From Vitis vinifera (taxonomy: Eukaryota > Streptophyta > Magnoliopsida > Vitales > Vitaceae): a stretch of 64,000 nt of DNA. Shown in pieces: positions 1 to 12,696 of this stretch (position 1 is the stretch's first letter; every line of letters starts with the position of its first letter). Both the position numbers and the translations under genes were made by a program. The stretch spans positions 1,503,001 through 1,567,000 of the forward strand of contig NC_081821.1 of assembly GCF_030704535.1 (NCBI RefSeq), given 5' to 3'. The notes beneath the pieces are model-generated. The model was given only the letters and a program-made list of their open reading frames with translations. It was not told the DNA's origin and searched no databases.

Positions 1-399
1 CAGCCTGACATGGTTTTTCAACAAGACCATCCTTGAGCTTGAATCTATGATCTGTTTCTATTACTAAACCGATCCATCGCTCCATATCTACACTCATGCT
101 TGGTGTCGTGATAAAAAACAAGCGATTTTATTTTGTGGAGCCTCATTGTGCCTTGAGATGGCTAACAATCAATCATGAGTAGATTATTGAAGAGATGCTC
201 ATATGGTGCCTATGTTGTGTCATTTAGAATGGTTTCCACCTCATAACTTCTTCCTTCACATACTTACCTTCTAATCTTCAATATTTCTCTCTAAATGCCA
301 AATACCATATTGCCCGGTGGACTTGCTCTCCACATCTGAATTCCCTCTACAGACCAATTATATTTCTGCTATTATTATTTTGAGTTTCTAATGGCATAG
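1..399 (+). other. Probable intron of the SAP-domain gene
   Basis: No convincing coding stretch is seen. The segment ends in a plausible splice acceptor (TAG at 397-399) directly before the SAP exon, so it is best read as intron of a gene that begins left of the window. This is inference. Confidence 0.45.
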
Positions 400-1100
400 A
401 TGATTTTGTAGAAGGATCAGGATCAAGCACCCGCACATCTGATAGGGATTACCAGAGTTTGACTGTTGAGAGGCTCCGTGCTCTTCTTAAGGAGAGAGGT
501 CTTTCACCAAAAGGAAAGAAGGTAACTATAGCTTCAAATTCTCTGAGGTCGTTCAATAGTCCAAAAATGGGTATCGTGGGGCAGTAACCTTAGGCCCTTG
601 GGTAGTTGATACACACAAAGTTGGCCACTTTCTGATTAATGGAATGGTGAGCAACTATGGGCCTATTGACAACATCTTCGAAAACGATTATCAAAAATTA
701 GTTTTTAAAAATAGTTCTCAATTTTTTTCAGAAACACAATTGTGATTGGAGAACTCAAATATGAAAACTAGTTTTCTCAGCTTATTTTTCATTAAGGCAC
801 GAATACACTTGTGTTCAATGTAAACTTCCCCATCCCTTTATGTTTTCAATTGTTTCTCAGAAACTTTAAAACATCTCAAATTTCTTCTTTTTACAAAATA
901 TATAATTACCTATTTTTAGTTATAACTTTGTCAAACATATGGTTTTCAAGTTAGAAAATTATTTTTAAGAACAGATTCCAAACAGGTTCTATGATACCAT
1001 CACGTTCTCAATGTCGCATAATTCTAAACAGGTCAATAACACATGGAATCTCTTTCTACAGGATGAACTTATCGCACGCCTCAAAAGTGTAAATGGTTAA
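400..1100 (+). CDS. SAP-domain protein, C-terminal end (partial, two exons)
   Basis: Exons at 400-521 and 1062-1100 join at a GT-AG intron. They encode the C-terminus of a protein that ends in a SAP motif: [14 protein letters not shown], then SPKGKK, then after the intron [12 protein letters not shown] and TAA at 1098-1100. SAP motifs are about 35-residue helix-turn-helix modules that bind AT-rich DNA or RNA in nuclear or plastid proteins. The conserved L..LR.LL..RGL..KGKKDELI.RL pattern and its position at the extreme C-terminus support the call. The reading frame is unbroken across the splice. The N-terminal part and start are outside the window, so the full protein cannot be identified; short plant SAP-domain proteins of unknown role are the closest type I recall. 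Confidence 0.75.
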
Positions 1101-1222
1101 CCAGGCATTGGGAGATGGACAGTCCTGCTCCTCTTTTGGATATAACTTAGTAACAGAGTGAATCCGAAGCAAGAAGGGAAAATCTTGCATCTCCAAGCTG
1201 TAGTTATATGCTACTCCATCTT

Positions 1223-1401
1223 ATTTGTTCTGTGTAATTTTGTTGGACATGTTGCTTAAGAATCCAGAAACTGGACGTTGACTTAGAAGATGGAATGAGT
1301 GTGTTCAGCTATTTGTTCTTTTGTATAATTTTGTTGGGCATGTTGCTTAAGAATCCAGAATCTGGACTTTGACTTAGAAGATGGAATGAGTGTGTTCAGC
1401 T
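1223..1401. repeat. Tandem duplication of about 88 bp downstream of the SAP gene
   Basis: Units 1223-1310 and 1311-1401 are nearly identical. Both run from ATTTGTTCT through TTGCTTAAGAATCCAGAA to GAGTGTGTTCAGCTA. They lie 120-300 bases after the stop codon, so they probably fall in the 3' UTR. The few differences suggest a fairly young duplication. Confidence 0.85.
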
Positions 1402-3711
1402 ACATGACTCATCCATCAAGTCTTTGGGTTTTTTTTTTTAAAACCTAGTGTGTTGGAATAGAATTCTTATTGCCAACCCTTATAAATTAGTGCCTTTTCT
1501 ACTAAATGGGTGATGGTTGTTTACCCCACTCATCACTCATGGTCATTTTAGAGACTTGAAAACATCTCCTGCAATAGGGCTCTGAAACTAAGGCCAGGTT
1601 TATCATTATTCTCCTAATTTTGTTCATGAAAATAATTTAAAATTGTTTTTAAAACCTATTTTTAAACTGTTTTTAAAAATTATTTTCAAAAACATAATAA
1701 TGCAAATCTAGGTCTTCATACAATAGATTTATTTATTTTTTTTTTTTTAATTCCTATTTTGAAAAACAATTCAAAATTTTATCATTTGATTTCCTATTTC
1801 AACATCAACCAAAGGCCTAACATGCTTGAAGTACACTAGGCAAGTCTAAATCTCATACTACAAATATGTTTCAAAATACTTTATTTACATTCATTTTTAT
1901 ATGATTATTTTCTTAATAATTAATAAAATAGAATCTCAATCATTAGTAGTAGCTCAATTATTAGGCCTGGGCTCACTTGCTCCTTTGTCACCACGATACT
2001 TCATCACCTTCCTTCCCCCCTACCCCACCTTATTTTTTAATATATCTATTACTCTTATTTTATTCATGAAAAATGGGAACTAAATGGAAGAAAAAAATTT
2101 TAAAAAGCAAAGAGATAATAAAAATTAAAAATAGATTTAAAGTTAATAAATTATTTTTATGTATTTTTTAAAACTCGTTTCACTTATTTTTCTTTTTTTT
2201 AAATTAAATAAATTTTAATATATATAATTTTATAATTATTTTTTGATTAAATTTGATTTTTTCTATTTTTCATGGTAAATCAAAATTTTAAAAAAATATT
2301 TTTTCTAAATTTTTTTTCTTATTATTTTTTTTCGCAAAACTTATATATGAACATTTTTCAATTAAAATAATTTGAATTCATTCAAAATATTGAAGTAATA
2401 ATCTTAATTAAAAAAATCTCCACATAATTCATATTTCTTTCCAAATTTGAAACAGGAACATGGATAATTTCAGGTTCCAATCCATAATTTTATGATTTCT
2501 TTTATTCTATAATACCATCATAAAATACTTCTCATTTACTTTAACTTTAAGATATCTAATTTAATATATTTAATTTATTTTAATTATTCTTCATTAATAA
2601 TTTTTGGTAGAATATGGAGTAGAAAAATATTTATTAAAAAGAAAAACTACTGTTTGGCCCAAACCAGCTTCAAGTGTCACATCTCATATGACCTTTTCAA
2701 ATATTTCACTATTTCGTTTCTAATTCAAGGTTTCTCTTGACAATCTTTTCATATGCTTGTCGAAGATAAATTCATTGAAATAAAATAAAATGCACAATAA
2801 GTCATATCACTCACTACTTCTTCAACATTTTGCTATTTCTTACTTTCATTTTCTAAATAATTTTATTAAAATTTGTTTTTATGATTTTCGGTATTATATA
2901 TAAGCTGATTTATTTCATCATATACTTTGAATAATCCATTCTTTATTACATTATTCATAATTTTAATCATATTATTTATATTTGCTCACATTCTTAATTT
3001 ACATGTTACATGCGTTCAAACAAGATTAGGTAAAAGCTTTTAACATAGCAATGAAAGTGATATTCATTATTGATACATGATTTTAATGTGAAAAGGTTTA
3101 ATCAACCAAATCAAGTTTAGCTTGATCAATCCAAATTCAAATCAATTTTAAAAATTGAGATTGAGTAACTCGAGTTATAGGTTGGGTTGTGTTGAGTTTT
3201 AGTTGATTGTTTCTTAATTTAGGTTAAGTTCGGATTAGTCATCAACCTAGCAACTCATTCAAATGGTAGCCTTAGATTTAAATACCATATTTGACAAGAA
3301 TAAAATTTTAAATTAGTAGCAAAAGATGATTAATAAATCTCATTTAATAAATAGATTAAGTCGAATTAGGGTAAGATACTTTTAAATAAATAAGCATAAT
3401 TTCATTAATTTTTGTGTTAGCTTAATGCAATTATGACTCTAGCAATTCATTTAAGAATATTGCATGACAAAGTAAATTAAATTTTATCAAATACTTCATA
3501 AATAAATAAAACCCTCAATTTTGATATTATCCACTAAGAAATTACCATAACACAAATCAAAATGGGCTATTTCAGAATATGTTTTTAAGTATTCATTTTT
3601 ATATATGGTAATTTTTAGTCATTAATAACATTTGATCTCAATTATTAGTGGCTTATAAAAATTGTTTGTGATTTGATAACTTACATACTGCATTGATAAG
3701 AAATAAATATT

Positions 3712-3960
3712 TGGTTATAAGGGATGGAATAATTCTTAAATTGTGAATCTAATCGTTCTCATGTTTTTTCTTGAAAAGTAATTTATTTTTTATATAAATG
3801 TTTTTATCATTTCAAGTATTTATATGTAGAGTTTAAAAGAGATAGTTATTTTTACAAGAAAATAATGAGGGTCTTTTTGTCAAAACGAGGCCAATAATGG
3901 GTGAGAGGTTAAATTTAAAATTTTGGGTTTTCAAAGACCCTTTTAATTAAATAACCATTC
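3712..3960. repeat. Diverged dispersed repeat, copy 1 of pair A
   Basis: Aligns by eye with 9650-9900. Shared landmarks in the same order are a GGGATGGAATAAT/GGGGATAAAATAAT start, ATTTCAAGTATTTATAT, TAAAAGA-ATAGTTATTTTTACAAGAA and CCCTTTTAATTAAATAAC. An unclassified old repeat, or a relic of local duplication. Confidence 0.55.
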
Positions 3961-4963
3961 ATGAAAATCAAAATAGAGAACACACTTAAAGAAATTAAAT
4001 TATAACTAACTTTTATCCAAAAATAGTAAAAATTAATCCCGTTAAAAGAAATATCTTAATAAAAATTAAAGACTTGTTTGACACTTAAGTATTTTCTTTT
4101 AATAAAAATTTGAGTACTAAAAAAATTAAAAGCACTTTTTAAAATTATTAGCAGACTCTAAATCTAAAATATATTCTTTCAAATTTAATAGAAATGCACC
4201 TATAGTTTTAATTTTAATTTTTATTTCATTATTTTTTTTCTTTTATTTTTTGTAATATTGTTGTGAGAATTATTTCCTTTATTATAACTTTAATATATGC
4301 CATTTCAATTCAATTTCCTTCATTAATAATATTGTATCTAATAAATTTTTTTTTGAAAGTTAGTAAAGAATAGAAAATGACAAATAAAAAAAAAAAAAAA
4401 AAAAGAGATAAAGATAAATGTATAGTGGGGCAATGGATGTAAGGAGTTTTGGATGGTATAATGGACGGTGCAATAGAGTTCGGCCCAAACCGACCTAACG
4501 ACGATATCTAATACAACATTTTCAAATCTTTCATAACCTAATTTTACATTGACGTGTCAATATCTTGCACTGTCTCATTTCCAAATTGAGATGTCATCGT
4601 GCTTGTCTTCTTCCCAAGCACCCCACCCCCAAAATTCTTTTTTTTTTTTATAAAAAAAAAAGGCCTCCATATTGCAAAAAAAAAATTGGCATGTCATAAA
4701 CGTCCAAAATATAAATGGCATAGATATAATCATATAAGGTGTAGAAGAAATCCAGTGAAAACAACTAATTAATGAAAGAAATCGACATCTTTTGAAAAAA
4801 GTTAAAAAAAATCGGGACATGTGTCCATGGATTCCAACACTAAATTTTGGAAGATATATTTATCAATAGATTTTTTTATTTTCTTTTCATATTTTTTTTT
4901 TTTTTACATTTTTGCCTGGGATATGATGACCTAAGTATCATATATTTTATATTTATACCTAAA

Positions 4964-4995
4964 TTATATATATATATAGAGAGAGAGAGAGAGAA
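4964..4995. repeat. Compound (TA)n(GA)n microsatellite
   Basis: About seven TA units run straight into eight GA units. Confidence 0.9.
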
Positions 4996-5079
4996 ATAAA
5001 ATTTTAATAAATTTATTAATTTTGATTATTATTTTCTTCATATTCCATTTATTTTATTATTGAAAACACAAAAATCATG

Positions 5080-5082
<3 letters not shown>

Positions 5083-5115
<33 letters not shown>
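5083..5115. repeat. (TA)n microsatellite
   Basis: Uninterrupted alternating TA of about 33 bases in AT-rich intergenic DNA. Confidence 0.95.
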
Positions 5116-5118
<3 letters not shown>

Positions 5119-6533
5119 AAACACGAAAAATAATTACACATATATTTTAATTGTCATACATTAAATTATCTATTTATCCATGATTTTTTAGAAAAGTAGT
5201 TAGTTTTTTTTTAATTTATATTATATTTTGTATTTTTTTAGTTTTCATATTTATTACATTATTTTAATTTTCATTTTTTTTAATAAAAAAACAAAATTCA
5301 CAAACAATAATTTAAATTTAGTTTTCATATTTAGATATTGATTCTAAAAATATTTTCTTCTTAATCTTCAATTTTTTTCTTTAAATTAATTCAATTAATT
5401 ATAACTAATAAAATTAATACACTTTGATATTGTTTTTTATTTATAAGATAAATAACATTTATCTAATATATTTTTATTTCGTTTGCTTTGTAATTTTAAA
5501 AAATTATTATCAATTTTATGTGAAAAATGTGTTTATAAAAAACAAATTTGTTATTAATTTATTAAATAATTATTTACAAAAGAAATAATTTTGTTTTTAT
5601 TTTAATTTTTAAATTAAATTTATTATATAAATTCTAAATTTAAAAATATTAATATTTAATTTCAAATTTAACTGTAAAAGGAATAAAATATAGAAAAATA
5701 AATTAATTTATTATTCAATAAAGTAATTTTCAATAAAATTTTCAGCATTAAGAGATATAATTTTTTTAAGTATTAATCAATTTAAAAGGAAATAATAATT
5801 ATCTGTATATTAAAATATTTTATTTAGTAATTATAAATGATAAACAACTAAAGTAATTTGAAAAAATAATAAAATATTTCTTTAAAAATAATTTAATATA
5901 CTTAAAATTAGAAATGATTAACTATTTTTTATTAAGAAAAAATTAAGGAAATATTTTGTAATATAAATTTTTTTTAATCTGTTTTTAATTTTTAATGTTA
6001 TAGGTTTCAAGAAAATCGATCAAATAAAAAAGAATAAATAAAAATTAAGAAACCATTTTTTCAAAAACTAAATATCCAAATAAAAGTCTTCAAATTCAAA
6101 TATACATCATAAATATAAACACTAAGGGAATCCTTAATTATCAAATATTTTAATATTAAAGAATCTAAGTCACCTATTATTATGATTATTAGAAAACCAA
6201 TAATATTGTTTATGTAAATACTAAAAAACCAACAAATATCCCAACAATTAATAAAATATCAACCATCATAAAAAAAATCAATTATTATCATGAATGCAAA
6301 AAACCAATAAACTTCTTCATATGAACCATCAACAAAGAAATAATAAAAAAAAATCAATATCTAAATATTAAACTTAATTTATATTTTTATAAATATTATT
6401 GTTGATAAATATCTCAATAATTATAATTTTTTATATATTAAATTTAGTAAATAAAATTAATTAGTTTTATATACATATACATTTATAATAATTATATTAT
6501 TTAAAAATATATCATTAATTAAATTCTTTTTTT

Positions 6534-6718
6534 GGGAGAAAATCGTCTCCTCAAAAGACGACTTCTCCCAACTTTTTTTTTTTTTTTAGAAAATCGTCTA
6601 TTCAAGAGATGATTTCTTCCCATTTTTTTTTCTTTTAGAAATCGTCTCTTCAAGAGATGATTTTGTGTAAATTTTTTAAAAAATGAATTTTAGAAATTGT
6701 ATCTTCTAAAGACGATTT
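6534..6718. repeat. Array of four short hairpins built on AAATCGTCTC
   Basis: Four units, starting near 6534, 6589, 6638 and 6692, each contain an inverted repeat with a 5-7 base loop. The first pairs GGGAGAA...TCGTCT with AGACGA...TTCTCCC (6534-6569). The third pairs AAATCGTCTC with GAGATGATTT around TTCAA. The fourth is the most decayed. Units are spaced about 50 bases apart by T-rich spacers. Such motifs could be subterminal repeats of a DNA transposon, but I cannot identify the element. Confidence 0.75.
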
Positions 6719-8670
6719 TTTGATATATAAATTGTTTTTCAAATAGATAATTTTAAAAGGAAATAACATTATCTCTCCTACTTGACAAAAATTATGGTAG
6801 ATTTGGAATTAATTTTTTCACAACGATTGTTTAGGAATTATTTTTTTAAACTACCGTACTCTTATCAAAAATCTCTCTTTTTTTTTTCTCCTTTTTATTT
6901 TGGGTTTTTAGCCTTATTTTCAAGATCACCTTCTCCTTGTACTGCTTTTCCCTAGGACCCTAGCCCATAGAATTGAGTCATGTGGAGGAGATGAAAATAG
7001 AGGCCAAAAAAGGGAGGAAATGAGAGATGGGTAAGTGACCTTAAGAGGATTTAGAAAGCCACCCATGTGGTGAAAGAGATTCGGAAACATTTATTAAAAG
7101 TATGAGGTGGGGTTGAGATATAAATGGAATATCATTATTTCCATTTTTTTGGTTGAATAAAGATGACTAAGAAAAAAAAGAAACAGAAAAAAAACATGCT
7201 TTAAAGCTTTTACTAGAGGTGTCAAGTTGGCATCTTTTAAAATTGGACCCAAAGTTGGGTCTAATTGAAGAAAAAAGTACAAAAACAAATAAGAAATTAA
7301 AAAAAAATGAAAATAGAAGATGTTTTGAGCACTTGTTGTATGGCCTAATTTTGAAAATTGAGGAATTTTTACTTTGTTGATTTTATAGTCTTGTTTATGA
7401 GTTATGACTAAGTTGATAGTTGGTAACAAATGAGTTTAATTTGTTTAATGTTTATATTTTGTGCCTTTTTTTAAAAGTCCCAAAGCATCTATTTCATGAT
7501 TTAAAACCTTAAAACACTTTACATTAGACAAATTAAAGTCATATTTTATGGCATTTATCATCATTGTAGGTACAATTTTTCATAAGTTGAACTAAGTATA
7601 TGAGGGATCCTTTCATAACACAAATTTGTCGACCTATGTTTAGAAAATTTCAGATCATCAATTTCTTGATAATTTATAATATAAATTTACCTTATTTTTG
7701 CAACTCTTAGTAGTGACCACTAGTTGACTTAGAAGTTTGATTGGTTATATCACCAAATCATTCGAATAGGTCAATCAACCGAGTTTGCTCATCTCTTAAT
7801 GAAGTCTTGAAGATAATAGACTCTCTCTTAATTTAGTTGAAAAATGAGAAGAATGGATATTGGTTGAACAATTATAAATCTTAAGTTATTTTTTTTTACA
7901 TTTTCTATCAAGTGTTTTCGGGAATCAAACATAATGTTAGTATTATTTTTTTTCATATTTTTCAATCTCTTTAAAAAATAACCTCCATCAAACTTCTTTA
8001 TTATATTTCATATCAAAACATTTTTTACAAAATAATATAAGGGATATTTTTATTTGTTTGAAACTATATTTATAATTTTAAAAATATGAAGGTTAATGCA
8101 TGTTTGGAAATATTTTTTGTTTTTTTGTTTTAAAATAGAAAGTTTCATATAAAAATATATGAATTCTTATCTTAAAAATGGGTACTTGAAAACATTTCTT
8201 AAAATTTTTAAAAGATAAGGAATTAATTTTTTTTTCACTTCTAAATATTTTTAAATAATATTTCCTAAAATACAAGCGGTTGATAGAGGGTTGGTGGGAG
8301 GTTTGAGAGTTATTTGATGAAAAAATAATGAATAAAAATTGAAGGATAAAATTATCAAAATGAAAAAACATATATAATTTTAAAAATATTAATTTATTAT
8401 TATAAATATAGGTATTTGATAAAAGGCACGTGGGATTGGATGGACTTAAGAGTGTCAAGGGTAAGGCTTTTGGGGCAACGTGGTAATGTTAAGACTTGTG
8501 GAGTAATGGGGTGACAAACCTAAATCTCACATCTAACTTTCTAAATCTGACCGGTCCATTTCTAATTGGGTCATTTGATTAAAAGTATCATTAAAACCCA
8601 AATTTAAAATTATAATATTTCAAGGAAAAAAATCAACATTTGCTATCATCTCTAAAAACCTAAACCAACA

Positions 8671-9180
8671 ATGTGGGACGCTCATAGTCATCTCATAGCA
8701 CCGTTTGGATCATAATGTAATAGCACAAGAGTCATATAACCTAGCATTTACTAGATGGACATAAATAAGTAGGGCACTATACATTCTTGCTTGACAAGCA
8801 TTAACTGTAACAAACATTGAACTGTCATGATTGGTGTAATAGGTTGAATCGTCAGTTTTAAGGCTCATCAAAGCATGACAATCGTTATAGGCCAGTAATC
8901 ATTGACATTAAAGGCGGTAACGCGCGATCAAAGGCACTATTAAGACACTTAAGAAAACGTTACATTTAGGCAAGAATAAATAGTCATTCTTGACCACAAA
9001 AAAAGAGATGCTGTCACTTTTCCAAGAAATCTATCTTACTCAAGTTTTCACTCTCTGACTTAAACTTCAAAATGGCATGCCTATACAATTCATCCGAACA
9101 TTTGTTCAAGTGGAAATGTTGTATAAGCTTTGAAGGTTAGTCGGACTATCCTTATCCACTATACACCAACAAACAACACA
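8671..9180. mobile_element. Possible solo LTR remnant
   Basis: An island of clearly higher GC content within AT-rich DNA, starting TGTGGGACGC and ending in ACAACACA. It contains an AATAAATAG TATA-like segment and a downstream stretch with CACTCTCTGACTTAAA, resembling the promoter and R region of plant Gypsy LTRs. No target-site duplication or internal retroelement domain was seen, so boundaries and identity are tentative. Confidence 0.4.
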
Positions 9181-9649
9181 AGGAAGAAAAAAGGAAAAAA
9201 TTAAAAAAAAAAAAAAAAAAAAAAACCTAGCAGAACATCAAAACCCATTAAGCCAAAAGGCATAAAATGAGTCTCGCAATTAAAAGAAGAAAAATGGCAG
9301 AAATGGGGCCTGACCATCTGGTTTTGAGAAATGCAAATCTTTTCAGATGATCTCTACTTCATCAACAATTCTAAAAGAAATTTGGGATACATAGAGAGCA
9401 AAGTGCACTTGTTGTTCTCTAAGCAATAAGAAAGACAACCAAAACATTATTATTTTTTTCTCTAAAAAGAGGCATTTTGAGAACACAAGAAACACCAAAA
9501 ACAAAAAAGACTCCTTTTACCAAATATGTTTTTAGTGTTTTTGTTCTTAAGAACAAAAAACAATTCTTGGAAACACTAACCAAATAGACCCTCAACCACG
9601 AAAGCATTTTGTTATATAATCTTTGTTGGTTTTATACGAGAGTATAAAA

Positions 9650-9900
9650 TAATTGGTTAAAGGGGATAAAATAATCATTATATTTGTGAATTTAACTATT
9701 TTTTTTTTAAATAACCTATTTGTTTTTACATAAATGTCATTTGTCATTTGAAGTATTTACATATAGTTTAAAAGAAATGATTATTTTTACAAGAACAAAA
9801 ATAAAAATATATTTTTTTTAAATAAAGCTAAAAAAGACCGAATGATTAAATTTTCAAATCTAAAATTTTAATTGCCCCTTTAATTAAATAACTTTTTTTT
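9650..9900. repeat. Diverged dispersed repeat, copy 2 of pair A
   Basis: Counterpart of 3712-3960, about 6 kb away in the same orientation. Confidence 0.55.
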
Positions 9901-10328
9901 TCTATTTAAGCAAGTATGTTTTTTTATATATCTATGTATAAAGTCGTAGTGTTTGTTTTTTAATTGAAGGTAAAAAATTAAAATATTTGACTTTTTCATC
10001 AAAAATAAATTATTGATATCAACTTATAAAAGTAAAAGTAAAATGTATCAATAAATTTAATTTAATTATGATAATTAATATTAATAAATTATTTTTAATT
10101 AAATAAAAAAAATTAAAATATTCAACTTTAAGTCAAAAAACACAGACCACCGCTACTAAGAATGGTTCCAAAAACCAATCATAGCACACTTGTGAGGCTC
10201 AAAGACGCTTTTTTGGTTTTTTTTCAAATGAGTTGAGCTAGAAGATTCCCATTTCTTATTATTGGATTGATGATAGTGATGATTGACAAAAAGTAGGCGC
10301 AACCAATTATAAAAAAAAAAAAAAATGA

Positions 10329-10355
10329 AAATATATATATATATATATATATATA
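10329..10355. repeat. (AT)n microsatellite
   Basis: Uninterrupted AT dinucleotide run of about 27 bases after an A-rich tract. Confidence 0.95.
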
Positions 10356-11520
10356 CATACAAATAAAATGGTTATGATAAGCTAAAAATCAAAGTGACCC
10401 ATCTCAGTACGCAATAGAAATGTGCCAAGTGGAGAAGAAGAAAAATTGGGGACCAATGAGAGTGGAGAAAAGAGATAGGGGTCATTGGACCCAATTGTGC
10501 AATGATGACGAATGGTGTATGATTATTTTATTTATTTATTTTGGAATGAAGTTGATTTCCAATGTGTAGTTGAAGATCATTCGCAGCAAAGTGGGGTCTA
10601 GTAGGAGGAAAAAGAAAAAACGTGGTTTTAAAGTTGAGTTTGGTCGGAGGAAAAATAACCTTATATTTAATTTTTAAAAATTAAAGAAAAAATATAAAAA
10701 AAATAAAAAAGGAAAGAAAATTGAAAAAAAATTTAATAAATTATTTTAATATACTCTTTCAAAAAAATTTCACTTGCCTTTTTTCACTTTTCATAAATAT
10801 TTTAAATTAATAGACACAAATAAAATATTATTAATAAAAAACTAGAAGCATTTTTAATATAATTACTCTCAAATAAACCCTTAGGATCTTCATATCCGGG
10901 GCTCCAATTTGGATAGTTTTTTTTTCAATCACAAGAATTTTTTGCGTTGAATAATTTTGAACCATACAATATGGACGGTTTTACGGCCCCAAAGAGGAAG
11001 TAGTCAATATGGGCAAAAAAGTAAATGCATTTTTCGAAGTTTTTAATATACTTTGTACATTTTTAGAAATTTTAAAATATATTTAAATATCATAACTTAA
11101 TAAATTGAAAATCAAATAAAGTATGAAAAGAATAATATATCTAATTGGGTAAAAAGTTAAAACCAGTGAAAGAATTATGATTACATCATTATTAAGAGGA
11201 GGTTTTTATAATATCGAAAAGTCTATTTTAAGTATCACGAGCGTTATAATAATTTACTTAGTTTCATAATTATCATTTAATAATGGTACTTGAGAAAAAT
11301 AAAAGAACTTATTTATTAAACTAATAGTACGGGATAATCAAAATATTTCATTTAATAAATAGGGAAAATTGAGTTAGAAAATACCCAAAAAAAATTATAT
11401 TTAAAATTGCTACAAATGTAAAATAAAAAATTAAATGATGTAGTGACATAATAACGGAACAAATTTAAAATAAATTGAAAAATTGAAACCCTTAAATCAA
11501 ATAAGACAGTTGAGCATTTA

Positions 11521-11735
11521 TTTTGCATAAATGCTATGTCGGCAAACAATAATTGTACAAAAATAAATTCCATTTAAAAAAATTATATAAAGAAATACTA
11601 TCTTCAAATCAATTATTGCACAAAAATAACTATAAAACATAACAAAATGCCTATTTTTTCCTTTCCCATGAGAATTTCCTCAAATATTATTCATAAAGGG
11701 TAGTATAATATAAAATCTATTTTTTCCTCAAAGAA
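11521..11735. repeat. Third, dispersed copy of the 183-bp tandem repeat
   Basis: Shares TTGCATAAATGCTAT, ATTCCATTTAAAAA, ATTGCACAAAAATAACTATAAAACA and TGCCTATTTTTTCC in the same order as the units at 12331 and 12514. It is more diverged and lies about 0.8 kb upstream, so an older copy preceded the tandem duplication. Confidence 0.8.
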
Positions 11736-12330
11736 TATAGAAATTTTTTTGCCTAAACTAATAATTGTGGAAAAATAATAATTTATTGTTGTAGAATTTT
11801 CTCTTTTTTATCTACTCTACTAATAAAAGTTGGAATTATTTTCTTTTTTATTTCCAAAAATTGTATTCTATGTATCCATTTAGATAATTATTTTATTATG
11901 ATGTTTGTTTTTTTACTTAGAACTTAAAATTAAATAGTGTTTAATAATGTTAAGTATTAGATTATTTGTTTTTATAATATTTTATTGTTATTAAGCATTA
12001 AAAAGTAAAGAAAAAAACATATTATTTTTTCATCTAGAGCAAGCCAAATATTTTGACTTTTTTTATTCAATCAAAAATTTATAACAAGTAATAAAAAAAA
12101 AAGTAACCTAAAGTCTGAAAGTAAATTACTTTCAACAAAAAAAATTAAAAAAACAAACATTATCTTAATAGAAATAAAATATTAAAAAAGACAATTAAAT
12201 TAATACTTAACACTATTTAATTCTAAGTTTTATTTAAAGTTACGTAAAAAAAAAAAAAAACAAACACCACCTCAACTCGATAAAATCCAATTATATCTTG
12301 AGATTCCAACAATTTCTAACTCAATTAAAT

Positions 12331-12513
12331 TATGACATTTCTTTTAAAAGATTTACTCTACTTGCATAAATGCTATATCTGAAATAATAATTGCACAAAA
12401 ACAGATTCCATTTAAAAATAATATAAAGAAATCCCATATTAAAACGAATTATTGTACAAAAATAACTATAAAAAAGAATAACATGCCTATTTTTTCCCTT
12501 CATGATAAGTCTT
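12331..12513. repeat. 183-bp tandem repeat, unit 1
   Basis: Begins TATGACATTTCTTTTAAAAG and ends before the next TATGACA. It differs from unit 2 at only a handful of bases. Confidence 0.92.
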
Positions 12514-12696
12514 TATGACATTTCTTTTAAAAGATTTACTCTACTTGCATAAATGCTATATCTCAAATAATAATTGCACAAAAATAGATTCCATTTAAAA
12601 ATAATATAAAAAAATCCCATATTAAAACCAATTATTGTACAAAAATAACTATAAAACAGAATAACACGCCTATTTTTTCCCTTCATGAGAAGTCTT
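12514..12696. repeat. 183-bp tandem repeat, unit 2
   Basis: Same start as unit 1. Landmarks near both ends (TATGACA and CTTCATGA) give the same 183-base offset. It continues into CTCAAATATTAT sequence that is shared with the copy at 11521 but absent from unit 1. Confidence 0.92.
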
